Shown in pieces: positions 43,212-53,271 of a stretch of DNA of 64,000 nt (the stretch's first letter is position 1; the number at the start of each line of letters is the position of its first letter). The notes beneath the pieces are model-generated. The model saw only the letters and a program-made list of their open reading frames with translations. It searched no databases and had not been told where the DNA came from. The translations under genes and the position numbers were made by a program. Source of the stretch: Cellulophaga tyrosinoxydans (GTDB taxonomy: Bacteria > Bacteroidota > Bacteroidia > Flavobacteriales > Flavobacteriaceae); contig NZ_FWXO01000001.1 in NCBI RefSeq assembly GCF_900176415.1, positions 356,086 through 420,085 on the forward strand, written 5' to 3'.

Positions 43212-44435
43212 TTATAATTCCAAACCTTTAGCTACATTACCATTCATTAATAATTCTACTGGGTTTTCTAATGCTTCTTTAACCGCAACTAAAAATCCAA
43301 CTGACTCTTTACCATCAATTATTCTGTGGTCATACGATAAAGCAACATACATAATTGGCGCTGCAACGATTTCACCATTTTTAACTATTGGTCGTTCTAC
43401 AATATTATGCATTCCTAAAATAGCACTTTGTGGAGGATTTATGATTGGAGTAGATAACATAGAACCGAAAACACCACCATTAGTTATGGTAAAAGTTCCT
43501 CCAGTCATTTCATCCACTGTAATCTCTCCTTCTCTTGCGCGAATAGCTAATCTTTTTACCTCAGCCTCAACACCTCTAAAAGTTAAATTTTCCGCGTTTC
43601 TTATTACAGGAACCATCAATCCTTTTGGACCAGACACAGCAATACTAATATCACAAAAATCGTAGGATATCATTTCTTTACCATCGATCATGGAATTTAC
43701 TGCTGGGTAAAGTTCCAATGCTCTTACTACAGCTAATGTAAAGAATGACATGAAGCCCAATCCTACACCATGCTTATTTTTAAATTCATCTTTATACTGA
43801 TTTCTTAAGTCGAAAATTGGAGACATATCTACTTCGTTGAAGGTAGTCAACATTGCAGTTTCATTTTTAACTGACACCAGACGTTCAGCCACTTTTCTGC
43901 GTAACATTGATAGTTTAGATCTAGTTTCTCCTCTTTTTCCACCAGTTGGAGAACCCATTGAAGGCACCGCTTGAACAGCATCTTCTTTAGTAATTCTACC
44001 ATCTTTACCAGAACCTTTAACCGCACTAGCATCCATACCTTTTTCGGCAAGTATTTTTTTGGCTGCTGGAGATGCTACACCAGATGCGTATGTCTCTTTA
44101 GCTTGTACAGGTTGAGGCGCTTTTTTCTCCTCTTTTGGAGTTTCTTTAACCTCTACTTTTGGTGCAGCTTCCGTCTTTGAAGCACCTGAAGGCTTTTCAG
44201 CACTTGTGTCAATTAAACACACAACTTCACCAACAGCAACAGCATCACCTTCTTCTGCTTTTAGTGTAATAATACCACTTTCTTCAGCTGGTAATTCTAA
44301 TGTTGCTTTATCCGAATCTACTTCAGCAATTGCTTGATCTTTTTCTACATAGTCTCCATCTTTTACTAACCATGTAGCAATTTCAACCTCTGTAATAGAT
44401 TCCCCTGGCGAAGGGACTTTCATTTCTAAAATCAT
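43212..44435 (-). CDS. sucB: 2-oxoglutarate dehydrogenase E2 (dihydrolipoyllysine succinyltransferase)
   Basis: E2 core of the 2-oxoglutarate dehydrogenase complex, 407 residues. The N-terminal lipoyl domain has the lipoylated Lys in EVDSDKATLELPA (near residue 43). A Lys/Pro-rich linker leads to the peripheral subunit-binding domain (SPAAKKILAEKGMDASAVKGSGKDGRITKEDA, shown here only by its start and end: SPAAKKILAE and GRITKEDA). The catalytic domain ends with SYDHRIIDGKESVGFL, holding the active-site His and Asp. It follows sucA after 48 bases. Confidence 0.95.
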   Translation of the reverse strand: MILEMKVPSPGESITEVEIATWLVKDGDYVEKDQAIAEVDSDKATLELPAEESGIITLKAEEGDAVAVGEVVCLIDTSAEKPSGASKTEAAPKVEVKETPKEEKKAPQPVQAKETYASGVASPAAKKILAEKGMDASAVKGSGKDGRITKEDAVQAVPSMGSPTGGKRGETRSKLSMLRRKVAERLVSVKNETAMLTTFNEVDMSPIFDLRNQYKDEFKNKHGVGLGFMSFFTLAVVRALELYPAVNSMIDGKEMISYDFCDISIAVSGPKGLMVPVIRNAENLTFRGVEAEVKRLAIRAREGEITVDEMTGGTFTITNGGVFGSMLSTPIINPPQSAILGMHNIVERPIVKNGEIVAAPIMYVALSYDHRIIDGKESVGFLVAVKEALENPVELLMNGNVAKGLEL

Positions 44436-44483
44436 TATCGTATAATTTTAATTTGTAACCTGTATCTTATTTATTATATATGA

Positions 44484-47270
44484 TTATTGACGAATCATGT
44501 TGTCTTTAGATTTGTCAAAAACATAAGTTATCACTTCTTGATGACGTCTCTTAGAACGCACCGCACTACCCGCAGCTGGTGACGCATAGAAACGTCTAGA
44601 CGCAACGCGCAATTTGTGAGCCTCGCTAAAATGCATCATGATGTGACTCCAAGCTCCCATATTTCTTGGTTCTTCTTGAGCCCAAACCATATCAGTAGCA
44701 TTTTTGTACTTTTTCATTATTGCCTTCATTTTATCAACTGGCAATGGAAATAATTGTTCTACACGAACTAAAGCTACATCTTCTCTTGAATGTTCTTCGC
44801 GAGCAGCTAATAAATCATAGTAAAACTTACCGTAACAAAACACAAGCGTAGTAACTTTTTTCACATCGGCACTTACATCATCTATTAATTCTTGGAAGCT
44901 ACCTTTTGCAAATTCTTCAACTGATGAAACGGCTTTTGGATGACGAAGCAAACTCTTTGGCGTAAATACAATTAAAGGTTTTCTAAAATTAGCTTTCATT
45001 TGTCTACGTAGCAAATGAAACATATTTGCAGGTGTTGTTACATCCGCAACATACATATTATCACTTGCACACAGCTGTAAATAGCGCTCCATACGTGCAG
45101 ATGAATGCTCCGCACCTTGACCTTCATAACCATGTGGCAATAACATTACCAATCCATTTTGCAGTTTCCACTTATCTTCTGCAGCAGAAATATACTGGTC
45201 AATCATAATTTGAGCTCCATTGCTAAAATCTCCAAATTGCGCCTCCCAAATGGTTAGTGTATTTGGACTAGCCATAGCGTACCCATAATCAAAGCCCACT
45301 ACACCATATTCTGACAAATGCGAATTAAATATGTGGAAATCTCCTTTTTTATTTTTTACTAAGTTTAATGGAATTACCTCTTCCTCGCTGTCCTCTACTT
45401 TTACTACCGCATGACGGTGTGAAAAAGTCCCTCTTTCAACATCTTGGCCAGACATTCTCACTCCATAACCTTCTTGTAATAGCGATCCATATGCCAAAAG
45501 TTCACCCATAGCCCAGTCTAAACTATCGCTTTCGAAGAACATTTTTCTACGATCTTCGATTAGTTTATCTACCTTTCTTAAAAACTTTTTTCCTTTAGGA
45601 AGGCTAGTTAAGGAATCTGCTATTTCTGTTAATTTTGATTTAGGGTAGGTTGTATCAATAGTCTTTGCCATTTCATCTTCCTGCACACTATCAAAACCTT
45701 TCCATTCATCAGCCATAAAAGGAGTGATGACTGTTTTGTCTATTTTACGCGAATCTTCTAATTCAGTTTCAAGTGAATCTTTATATTCTTGCTCTAATTT
45801 ACCTATAAAATTTTCATCAATAATACCCTCAGCAATTAGTTTTGCAGCATAAATATCTCTTGGGTTTTGATGCTTTGCAATCGCTTTATATAACTTAGGC
45901 TGTGTAAATCTAGGTTCATCACCTTCGTTATGCCCATATTTACGATAGCCCAATAAATCTAAAAACACATCACGTTTGTAACGCATTCTATATTCCAGTG
46001 CAAATAAAGAAGCATGTACTACGGCTTCAGCATCATCAGCATTTACATGAAGGACTGGACTTAATGTAACCTTGCCTATATCTGTACAATAGGTAGAACT
46101 ACGAGCATCAAGGTAATTTGTAGTAAAACCAATTTGGTTGTTTACCACAATATGTATTGTACCTCCAGTTTTATAACCGTCTAAATTAGCCATTTGAATG
46201 ACCTCATAAACCAAGCCTTGCCCTGCAATTGCAGCATCTCCGTGCACAACAATTGGCAAAACTTTAGAGAAATCATCTTTATATTGAGCATCTTGCTTAG
46301 CTCTAGTAATACCTTCTACAACTGCACCAACCGTCTCTAAATGTGAAGGGTTTGGCGCGATGCTCATTTTTATTTTATTGCCATTATCAGACATTCTTTC
46401 TGATGTCCAACCTAAATGGTATTTTACATCTCCATCAAATATTACTTGCTCATAATCTTTTCCATCAAATTCACTAAAGATATCTTTCGCAGCTTTTCCG
46501 AAAATATTGGTCAACACGTTTAATCTACCTCTGTGTGCCATACCCATTACAAACTGCTCCACTCCCATTTCTGCAGCGCGCTCAACAATGGCGTCTAATG
46601 ATGGAATTAATGATTCGTTACCTTCTAACGAAAAGCGTTTTTGACCAACATACTTTGTATGCAAAAAACTCTCAAAAGAAACTGCTTGATTAAGTTTTCT
46701 TAAGATGTTCTTTTTCTGTTCGTTATTAAATTTAGGATGATTATCATTTACGTTTAACCAATTCTGAATCCACTCTATACGCTCTGGACTCCTAATATAC
46801 ATATACTCAACACCTATGGCATCGCAATAAATATTGGTTAAATGCGAGATAATTTCACTTAAGGTACTTGGACCAATTCCTAAAATATCACCAGCTTTAA
46901 AAACAGTGTTTAAATCATCGGATGTTAAACCGAAATTTTCAATGCTTAATGTTGGCTCATATTTTCTTCTTTCTCTAACTGGGTTTGTTTTAGTAAACAA
47001 ATGCCCGCGAGATCTATAGCCATCAATAAGTCTGATTACCTGAAACTCTTTTTGCAAAGATTGTGGAACTTCCACATTTGCCGTAGCTACCGAAGCTACT
47101 TTTTGTTCTGGCAAATCAAGTTCATCAATTAAACTTTCTTGACCAAAATCAAATCCTTGAAAAAATGCACGCCAACTAGGCTCAACACTATCAGGATTAA
47201 TCAAATACTTGTCATATAAATCTGCAAAAAATGAAGTATGTGCAGCGTTTAAAAAGGAATATTTATCCAT
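44484..47270 (-). CDS. sucA: 2-oxoglutarate dehydrogenase E1
   Basis: Thiamine-diphosphate-dependent E1 that decarboxylates 2-oxoglutarate, 928 residues. The N-terminal E2-binding segment (FLNAAHTSFFADLYDKYLINPDSVEPSWRAFF, quoted as AHTSFFADLY and SVEPSWRAFF) is followed by the ThDP domain with GMAHRGRLNVL and VHGDAAIAGQGLVYE, and the transketolase-type pyrimidine domain. It is the first gene of sucA-sucB. TATTTTTG at 47306-47313 is a likely -7 box. This is a key TCA-cycle step. Confidence 0.96.
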   Translation of the reverse strand: MDKYSFLNAAHTSFFADLYDKYLINPDSVEPSWRAFFQGFDFGQESLIDELDLPEQKVASVATANVEVPQSLQKEFQVIRLIDGYRSRGHLFTKTNPVRERRKYEPTLSIENFGLTSDDLNTVFKAGDILGIGPSTLSEIISHLTNIYCDAIGVEYMYIRSPERIEWIQNWLNVNDNHPKFNNEQKKNILRKLNQAVSFESFLHTKYVGQKRFSLEGNESLIPSLDAIVERAAEMGVEQFVMGMAHRGRLNVLTNIFGKAAKDIFSEFDGKDYEQVIFDGDVKYHLGWTSERMSDNGNKIKMSIAPNPSHLETVGAVVEGITRAKQDAQYKDDFSKVLPIVVHGDAAIAGQGLVYEVIQMANLDGYKTGGTIHIVVNNQIGFTTNYLDARSSTYCTDIGKVTLSPVLHVNADDAEAVVHASLFALEYRMRYKRDVFLDLLGYRKYGHNEGDEPRFTQPKLYKAIAKHQNPRDIYAAKLIAEGIIDENFIGKLEQEYKDSLETELEDSRKIDKTVITPFMADEWKGFDSVQEDEMAKTIDTTYPKSKLTEIADSLTSLPKGKKFLRKVDKLIEDRRKMFFESDSLDWAMGELLAYGSLLQEGYGVRMSGQDVERGTFSHRHAVVKVEDSEEEVIPLNLVKNKKGDFHIFNSHLSEYGVVGFDYGYAMASPNTLTIWEAQFGDFSNGAQIMIDQYISAAEDKWKLQNGLVMLLPHGYEGQGAEHSSARMERYLQLCASDNMYVADVTTPANMFHLLRRQMKANFRKPLIVFTPKSLLRHPKAVSSVEEFAKGSFQELIDDVSADVKKVTTLVFCYGKFYYDLLAAREEHSREDVALVRVEQLFPLPVDKMKAIMKKYKNATDMVWAQEEPRNMGAWSHIMMHFSEAHKLRVASRRFYASPAAGSAVRSKRRHQEVITYVFDKSKDNMIRQ

Positions 47271-47305
47271 AAATAATTTTCTCTTCCCTGTGAATAAAAT
47301 TTATG

Positions 47306-47313
47306 CAAAAATA
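47306..47313 (-). promoter_or_regulatory. Candidate -7 element for sucA
   Basis: TATTTTTG on the minus strand, 35 bases upstream of the sucA start, matches TAnnTTTG. No TTG stands at the normal -33 distance. Confidence 0.42.
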
Positions 47314-47371
47314 CAACATTTCAAAATTCTAGTCCTATATTAGATTACATTATTAATGAAAAATAACAATT

Positions 47372-47899
47372 ATGAATAATTTGGCGAATTTAAGTTTGAA
47401 AAAATGGAGTTTCATTTTGTTTTTCACATTTTCATCATCGCTTGTTTTAGCGCAAAACAGGAGTTCTTCTGATTTTTGGAATAATGTTCGTTATGGCGGC
47501 GGCATTGGTTTAGGCTTTGGAAAAGACTTTTTTAATGGCTCTATTTCACCCAGCGCCATCTACCAAGTAAATGATAAATTCGCAACTGGATTACAGTTGA
47601 ATTTTAGTTACGCCAAGCAAAATGATTTCTCATTAACTGCGTATGGCGCAAGTATTATAAACCTATATAACTTAATACCAGCAATTCAACTTTCAGCAGA
47701 ATTAGAACAACTACGAATTAATAAAAAACTAGCATTAGACGGCGCCAATCTTGAAGATAATTATTGGAGTCCTGCTTTATATTTAGGTGCAGGATATGTA
47801 AACAGAAATTTTACGATAGGAATAAAATATAACGTTTTACATGATGAACAAAGCATCTACACTGACGCATTAATCCCTTTTGTTAGAGTTTACTTCTAA
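47372..47899 (+). CDS. Outer-membrane beta-barrel-like protein
   Basis: A 175-residue exported protein with a signal peptide (KKWSFILFFTFSSSLVLAQ, cleavage near residue 29) and alternating beta strands with glycine and aromatic residues (YGGGIGLGFGKDFF, AIYQVNDKFATGLQLNF, PALYLGAGYVNRNFTIGIKY), ending in a terminal aromatic strand (PFVRVYF). The last residue Phe fits BAM recognition of barrels. Homologues next to sucA are sometimes named after the neighbour, but nothing in this sequence is an enzyme. The function is unknown. Confidence 0.72.
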   Translation: MNNLANLSLKKWSFILFFTFSSSLVLAQNRSSSDFWNNVRYGGGIGLGFGKDFFNGSISPSAIYQVNDKFATGLQLNFSYAKQNDFSLTAYGASIINLYNLIPAIQLSAELEQLRINKKLALDGANLEDNYWSPALYLGAGYVNRNFTIGIKYNVLHDEQSIYTDALIPFVRVYF

Positions 47900-47904
47900 G
47901 TTAA

Positions 47905-48258
47905 TTAGGCGTATTTTTGTTTGTACCAAACTTTCTGAAATTCTCTTTTTAGTATCAAAAAAGTAACCTCATTAGAAATATCAACCACATCAGTTGCTTG
48001 AATATCTTTTATTGTTTTTTCTGGAACATCAATTATATAAAGCAGATTAAGATACTCCGTAAAGCGTTCCATCATTAAATGATATACTTTTTGATGAAGA
48101 ATGGTTTTTAAGTTTTTTGGACTTACTTTATAGGGTAACTCTAAAGAAACATTAGCCAATCCAAAATCCTTTTCTAATTGAGCTACAATCTGAACATATA
48201 AGTTATTCTCTACTGAATCCGCTAAGAGCGAAGCGCTATTTAAATAATTAGGAATCAT
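47905..48258 (-). CDS. Conserved hypothetical protein, cytoplasmic
   Basis: A 117-residue protein without signal peptide or membrane helix, mainly helical by appearance (SASLLADSVENNLYVQIVAQ, LKTILHQKVYHLMMERFTEY). It ends in a basic WYKQKYA. No known domain is recognised. It ends five bases from the convergent barrel gene and follows the amidohydrolase gene in the other direction of the same strand, 51 bases apart. Codon use looks like that of its neighbours, so I take it as real. Confidence 0.6.
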   Translation of the reverse strand: MIPNYLNSASLLADSVENNLYVQIVAQLEKDFGLANVSLELPYKVSPKNLKTILHQKVYHLMMERFTEYLNLLYIIDVPEKTIKDIQATDVVDISNEVTFLILKREFQKVWYKQKYA

Positions 48259-48309
48259 ATATAATTTACGATTCTTAGACCTATTTTGGTTGTAAGTTTG
48301 AGATTGAAT

Positions 48310-49587
48310 TTAATTGTTTTTATAAACAATTCCGTTTTTCATTACAAAAGACACCGTTTCTAACACCGTTATATTTTTCAAGGGATCTCCAGAAACTGCT
48401 ACAATATCTGCCAAATACCCGTTTTTAATTAAGCCTATTTCGTCTCCAACACCCAATAGATTAGCATTTGTGATGGTTGCTGATTGTATAGCTTCGATGG
48501 CAGGCATACCAGCTTCTACCATATATCCAAACTCTTTAGCATTTAAACCATGTGGAAAAACACCTGCATCGGTTCCAAAGGCAATTTTAACACCTTTCTT
48601 GTATGCTCTTCCAAAAGTCCCTTGAATTAATGGGCCGATTTCTCGAGCTTTTACTGCGACTACTTCAGGAAAATAACCTTTTACTTCCGCTTTTTCCGCT
48701 ACCTGCTTACCAGCTGTTATGGTTGGAACCAAGTAGGCATCGTGCTTTTTCATTAATTCCATTGTTTCATCGCTCATATAACTACCATGCTCTATTGTTT
48801 TGATACCTCCTAAAATGGCTCTTTTCATGCCTTCATCACCATGAGCATGAGCTGCAGTTAACATACCATAATCGTTTGCAGTTTCTGTTATTGCTTTTAT
48901 TTCTTCGACTGTAAATTGTGGATTTTTACCATTTTTTGCCACACTTAAAACACCACCAGTAGCTGTAATTTTTATAACATCAGCACCATCTTTATATCTT
49001 TGCCTTACCGCTTTTCTACCTTCATCAGGAGAGTTTACCACCCCTTCTTTGGGTCCTGGGTCACCAGTAAACTCATGACTTCTTCCATTAGTTGGATCCG
49101 CATGTCCTCCTGTTGTTGCAATAGATTTCCCTGAAGTAAAAACTCTTGGCCCATCTACAATACCCTTATTAATTGCATTTCTGATAGCAATATTTACACC
49201 AGAGCCACCAAGATCCCTAACCGTTGTAAAGCCTGCTAACAAAGTTTTCTTAGCAAATACGGTAGATTTGAATGCTATATCTGCTTCGTTATCCGTAAAT
49301 CTGTCAATATATGTGTTTGGGTTAGACTCACTTTCAATATGTACATGTAAATCAATAAAGCCAGGTAGGATGGTTTTATTTTTTAAATCTATAGTAACAT
49401 CTGTACTGGAACCGGTAATAAAACCATTTTGAATTGATTTTATTTTATTATCTGAAACCACAATTGTTTTCTCCGCCCATACTTTACCAGATTCCACATC
49501 AATTATTTTTCCACATTGTAAATAGGTATCTTGAGCACTCACATTTAGCGCAATTACAGAAAGTAAAATAAAGAGTAGATTTTTCAT
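48310..49587 (-). CDS. Exported amidohydrolase (imidazolonepropionase-like)
   Basis: Metal-dependent amidohydrolase with a TIM barrel, 425 residues from the ATG at 49587, which opens a clean signal peptide (MKNLLFILLSVIALNVSAQ). The upstream frame to 49626 overlaps the galE terminator and is less likely. Motifs: PGFIDLHVHIES (metal HxH), the GGHADPTNGR loop, AAHAHGDEGMKRA, IEHGSYM and FGTDAGVFPHG. Relatives hydrolyse Xaa-Pro or acyl-amino-acid substrates in the periplasm; the substrate is not evident. Confidence 0.88.
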   Translation of the reverse strand: MKNLLFILLSVIALNVSAQDTYLQCGKIIDVESGKVWAEKTIVVSDNKIKSIQNGFITGSSTDVTIDLKNKTILPGFIDLHVHIESESNPNTYIDRFTDNEADIAFKSTVFAKKTLLAGFTTVRDLGGSGVNIAIRNAINKGIVDGPRVFTSGKSIATTGGHADPTNGRSHEFTGDPGPKEGVVNSPDEGRKAVRQRYKDGADVIKITATGGVLSVAKNGKNPQFTVEEIKAITETANDYGMLTAAHAHGDEGMKRAILGGIKTIEHGSYMSDETMELMKKHDAYLVPTITAGKQVAEKAEVKGYFPEVVAVKAREIGPLIQGTFGRAYKKGVKIAFGTDAGVFPHGLNAKEFGYMVEAGMPAIEAIQSATITNANLLGVGDEIGLIKNGYLADIVAVSGDPLKNITVLETVSFVMKNGIVYKNN

Positions 49588-49602
49588 AAGAAACGATTTA
49601 AA

Positions 49603-49644
49603 AATAAACAGCACAGAAATATACATATTTCTGTGCTGTTTATT
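49603..49644 (-). terminator. Terminator after galE
   Basis: Arms 49603-49620 and 49627-49644 are a perfect 18-bp stem with a 6-base loop, core ACAGCACAGAAAT. On the minus strand it is followed by TTTTAAA. It lies 32 bases beyond the galE stop and just before the amidohydrolase start. Confidence 0.82.
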
Positions 49645-49675
49645 GCAATTAAAAAATTTCTAATCTCGTTAAAAA

Positions 49676-50692
49676 CTAATTTCTAATTTTTTGTTCCCAT
49701 TCCCAAGCCGATTTCATGGCTTCATCTAAGGTAGACTCTGCCTTCCATCCTAAAATTTTATTGGCTTTTTCTGTACTCGCATAAGCCGATGTAATATCTC
49801 CTGGTCTTCTGTCTACAATTTCATAATTAAGTTTCTTACCAGATACTCTTTCAAAACTTTGTATTGCTTCTAATACCGTACTTCCTGTACCTGTACCCAA
49901 ATTAAACACTTCATAATTAGCATCGTTTTTATGTTCAAGTAATCTTTCTAATGCAATTACGTGAGCTTTAGCCAAATCCACAACATGAATATAATCTCTG
50001 ACACACGTACCGTCTGATGTTGGGTAATCCCCTCCAAAGACTGACAGTTGCTCTCGCATGCCAATTCCAGTCTGGGTTATAAATGGTACTAAATTCTGTG
50101 GAACTCCTATTGGCAACTCCCCTATTTCAGTACTTGGGTGCGCGCCCATTGGATTAAAATAACGTAAAGCTATAGCGTTTAATGAAGGAACCACTTTGCA
50201 AGTATCTGCAATAATTTCTTCTCCCATTTGTTTGGTGTTTCCGTAGGGAGACTCCGCTGTTTTCACTGGCGCATCTTCTGTAATAGGCATTTTATCTGCT
50301 TGCCCATATACGGTACAAGAAGAACTAAAAATAAAGCTTGCTTTATCTTTTTTTGATAACTCCTTTAGAAGATACACTAATGTACCAATATTGTTCTCGT
50401 AGTATAACAGCGGCTTTTCCACACTCTCTCCAACGGCCTTTGATGCTGCAAAATGTATAACACCTTGCACATCAGTATGTCTAGCGAAAAAATCTTCAAC
50501 CTTAGATTTTTCTTTTAAATCTATTTTTTCAAATGCTGGTTTTACACCAGTAATAGCTACAATTCCATCCAACACTTTCTCTGAAGAATTAGATAAATCA
50601 TCAATAATTACAACATTAAACCCTTTATTCTGTAGCTCAACTACGGTGTGAGAACCAATAAAACCTAATCCTCCTGTTACAAGTACTTTCAT
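49676..50692 (-). CDS. galE: UDP-glucose 4-epimerase
   Basis: NAD-dependent epimerase of the extended SDR group, 338 residues. The dinucleotide motif GGLGFIGSH is at residues 7-15, the catalytic Ser block is FIFSSSCTVYG and the catalytic Tyr-Lys pair is in SPYGNTKQM (near 149-153). NPMGAHPSTEIGE and CVRDYIHVVDLA are typical of GalE. It follows the DegT aminotransferase gene after 55 bases and may be in one operon with it, feeding nucleotide sugars for surface polysaccharide. Confidence 0.93.
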   Translation of the reverse strand: MKVLVTGGLGFIGSHTVVELQNKGFNVVIIDDLSNSSEKVLDGIVAITGVKPAFEKIDLKEKSKVEDFFARHTDVQGVIHFAASKAVGESVEKPLLYYENNIGTLVYLLKELSKKDKASFIFSSSCTVYGQADKMPITEDAPVKTAESPYGNTKQMGEEIIADTCKVVPSLNAIALRYFNPMGAHPSTEIGELPIGVPQNLVPFITQTGIGMREQLSVFGGDYPTSDGTCVRDYIHVVDLAKAHVIALERLLEHKNDANYEVFNLGTGTGSTVLEAIQSFERVSGKKLNYEIVDRRPGDITSAYASTEKANKILGWKAESTLDEAMKSAWEWEQKIRN

Positions 50693-50747
50693 TCAATTCT
50701 TTTGTTGATTAATAAAGCTACAAGTCAAATCTATAGTATTTTAAAGG

Positions 50748-51902
50748 TTATCGATTAACAAAACCGATAACTGTATCTGTAATATAGGCAATCTGCTCAT
50801 CATCAAGATCTGTGTGCATTGGCAATGAAATGACTTCTTTAATTAATTGATTGGTTATGGGAAAATCCGCATCATTATACCGCGGATCTATATATGCCTT
50901 TTGCTTATGCAATGGTATTGGGTAATAAACTCCACATGGAATACCTTTTTCATTTAAATGCTGCACCAACGAATCTCTTTTCCCATTCGTAATTTTTAAA
51001 GTATATTGATGAAACACATGACAATCACATGTATCACAAATTTCACCACACCCGTTTACCGTTACAGGAACTTCAATATTCGCAATACCTTTAAATGCTT
51101 TGGAATATTTCCGTGCAGCTTCTCTTCTTTTAGCGTTATAGTTATTTAATAATGGTAGTTTTGCTCTAAGCACTGCAGCCTGTAAACTATCTAGTCTAGA
51201 ATTTACCCCAACAACATCATGATGGTAGCGTTCATACATTCCGTGATTTACTATGCCTCTCAGTGTGTGAGCTAAAGCATCATCATTAGTAAAAATAGCT
51301 CCACCATCACCGTATGCTCCTAAATTCTTTGAAGGAAAAAATGAAGTTGCAGCAACATGACCAATGGTACCTGCTTTTTGTTTTTTTCCATTTTTAAATC
51401 TATAATTTGCTCCTATCGCTTGTGCATTATCTTCGATAACGTACAAATTATGCTTTTCAGCAATTGCCAATATTTGATCCATATTTGCACACTGCCCAAA
51501 TAAATGCACCGGTACAATGGCTTTTGTTTTTGATGTTATTGCTTTTTCAATTGCTACTGGATCTATATTAAAGGTTTCAGCATCTACATCAACTAAAACA
51601 GGTGTTAATTGCAACAGCGCAATTACTTCTACCGTGGCGGCAAATGTGAAATCTGCAGTTATAACCTCATCGCCAGGTTTTAAATCTAGTCCCATCATCG
51701 CTATTTGAAGCGCATCTGTTCCGTTGGCACATGGTATCACGTGTTTAACATCTAAATAGGTCTCTAAATCTTTTTGAAATCCGTGGACTTCGGGTCCGTT
51801 TATAAAAGCTGAAGTTTCTAATATTGTAGCAAACTTGCTATTCACTTGTTCTTTAATAGCTTCGAATTGACCGTTTAAGTCAACCATTTGAATTTTTCGC
51901 AT
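50748..51902 (-). CDS. DegT/DnrJ/EryC1-type sugar aminotransferase
   Basis: PLP-dependent aminotransferase acting on nucleotide-bound keto sugars, 384 residues. The PLP-binding Lys is in TSFFPSKNLGAYGDGGA (near residue 192); PCANGTDALQIAM and VIEDNAQAIGA are further family blocks. Near residues 284-297 there is a Cys/His cluster, CGEICDTCDCHVFH, that is not part of the usual catalytic set and could bind a metal ion. It precedes galE on the same strand and is divergent from waaA. The role in O-antigen or glycan sugar synthesis is inferred. Confidence 0.88.
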   Translation of the reverse strand: MRKIQMVDLNGQFEAIKEQVNSKFATILETSAFINGPEVHGFQKDLETYLDVKHVIPCANGTDALQIAMMGLDLKPGDEVITADFTFAATVEVIALLQLTPVLVDVDAETFNIDPVAIEKAITSKTKAIVPVHLFGQCANMDQILAIAEKHNLYVIEDNAQAIGANYRFKNGKKQKAGTIGHVAATSFFPSKNLGAYGDGGAIFTNDDALAHTLRGIVNHGMYERYHHDVVGVNSRLDSLQAAVLRAKLPLLNNYNAKRREAARKYSKAFKGIANIEVPVTVNGCGEICDTCDCHVFHQYTLKITNGKRDSLVQHLNEKGIPCGVYYPIPLHKQKAYIDPRYNDADFPITNQLIKEVISLPMHTDLDDEQIAYITDTVIGFVNR

Positions 51903-51996
51903 CTTATGAAATTAGAACTGTAAAATTACAAAAAGTAGACTAAGCACCCAATGTATTTATACAAAGAAGTGTATTTTAGCACCAAACAAAAATTAA

Positions 51997-53238
51997 GTGA
52001 GTTTTATCTATAATTGCGCGGTTTATTTAGCAAGCTTTTTCTTGAAAATAGCGGCCATTTTCAGCCCAAAATTAAAGCTGTTTGTTAATGGAAGAAAAAA
52101 TGTGTTTCCCTATTTAACAAACGTAATACCGAGTAATCAAAAAATTATTTGGATCCATACCGCCTCTTTAGGTGAGTTTGAACAGGGACTTCCAGTTATT
52201 GAAAAACTTAAAACAGCCTACAACGATTATAAAATTTTAGTTACCTTTTTTTCTCCTTCAGGTTATGAAGTGAAAAAAAATTCTAAAAGTGCAGATTTCA
52301 TTACCTATTTCCCGCTAGACACTAAAAAGAACGCGAAAAAATTTATAGCAATGGTTAATCCTGAACTAGCGATTTTTGTTAAATATGAAATATGGCCTAA
52401 CTATTTATCAATTTTAAAAGAAGAAAAAATACCTACTCTTCTTATCTCTGCCCTGTTCAATGAACATCAGATATATTTTAAAGGTTACGGTACTTTTATG
52501 CGTAAAAGTTTAGGTGCATTTACGCATATTTTTGTCCAAAATGAAAACTCTAAAAAATTACTTGCTACTATAAACTATACGAACTCCAGTATAAATGGCG
52601 ATACTCGTTTTGATCGTGTACAAGAAATATTGGAGCGAGACAATCAACTAGATTTCATAGAAAAATTTAAGGACAATACATTTTGTGTAGTTGCTGGTAG
52701 CACATGGCCAGAAGACGAAGCCATTCTTATTGAGTATATAAACACTTCCAAAACTAAAATAAAATACATCTTAGCTCCACATACTATTAAACCTGAAAGC
52801 ATAAAAAAAATAGTTGCAGCTATACAAAAGAGAACCATTTTATATTCTGAATTAAAAGACCAAAATTTATCTGATTTTGATGTTTTTATAGTTGATACCA
52901 TTGGTATACTTACAAAAATATACAGTTATGCTGATTTAGCTTATGTTGGCGGAGGCTTTGCCACGGGGCTACACAACACCTTAGAACCTGCGGTTTTTGG
53001 AATTCCGGTAATCATTGGTCCTAAATATAGTGGCTTTAAAGAAGCTGAAGAGTTAGTTGCTCAGAATGGGATTATTTCAATATCAGATGCAGTAGCATTT
53101 AAAAATACCCTCGAAGAATTTATAAATTCTAAAGACTATTACGAAAAAACAAGCGCAATTAATCGTGCGTATATCGCTAACAATATTGGAGCAACCAAGC
53201 AGATTTTACAATATATAGACTCCTTATTAACTCCATAA
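51997..53238 (+). CDS. waaA: 3-deoxy-D-manno-octulosonic acid (KDO) transferase
   Basis: GT30 enzyme that adds KDO to lipid A at the inner membrane, 413 residues from a GTG start. It has an N-terminal membrane anchor (CAVYLASFFLKIAAIF), then the donor and acceptor domains with WIHTASLGEFEQGLPVIE, VTFFSPSGYE, FVKYEIWPNY, VAGSTWPEDEAIL and YVGGGFATGLHNTLEPAVFGIPVIIGP (quoted by its parts AYVGGGFATG and HNTLEPAVFG). These are the usual WaaA landmarks. It shows that the organism makes LPS. Confidence 0.93.
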   Translation: MSFIYNCAVYLASFFLKIAAIFSPKLKLFVNGRKNVFPYLTNVIPSNQKIIWIHTASLGEFEQGLPVIEKLKTAYNDYKILVTFFSPSGYEVKKNSKSADFITYFPLDTKKNAKKFIAMVNPELAIFVKYEIWPNYLSILKEEKIPTLLISALFNEHQIYFKGYGTFMRKSLGAFTHIFVQNENSKKLLATINYTNSSINGDTRFDRVQEILERDNQLDFIEKFKDNTFCVVAGSTWPEDEAILIEYINTSKTKIKYILAPHTIKPESIKKIVAAIQKRTILYSELKDQNLSDFDVFIVDTIGILTKIYSYADLAYVGGGFATGLHNTLEPAVFGIPVIIGPKYSGFKEAEELVAQNGIISISDAVAFKNTLEEFINSKDYYEKTSAINRAYIANNIGATKQILQYIDSLLTP

Positions 53239-53271
53239 AAAGCACTTCCTATTTTCTTAAAATTTAAACCG

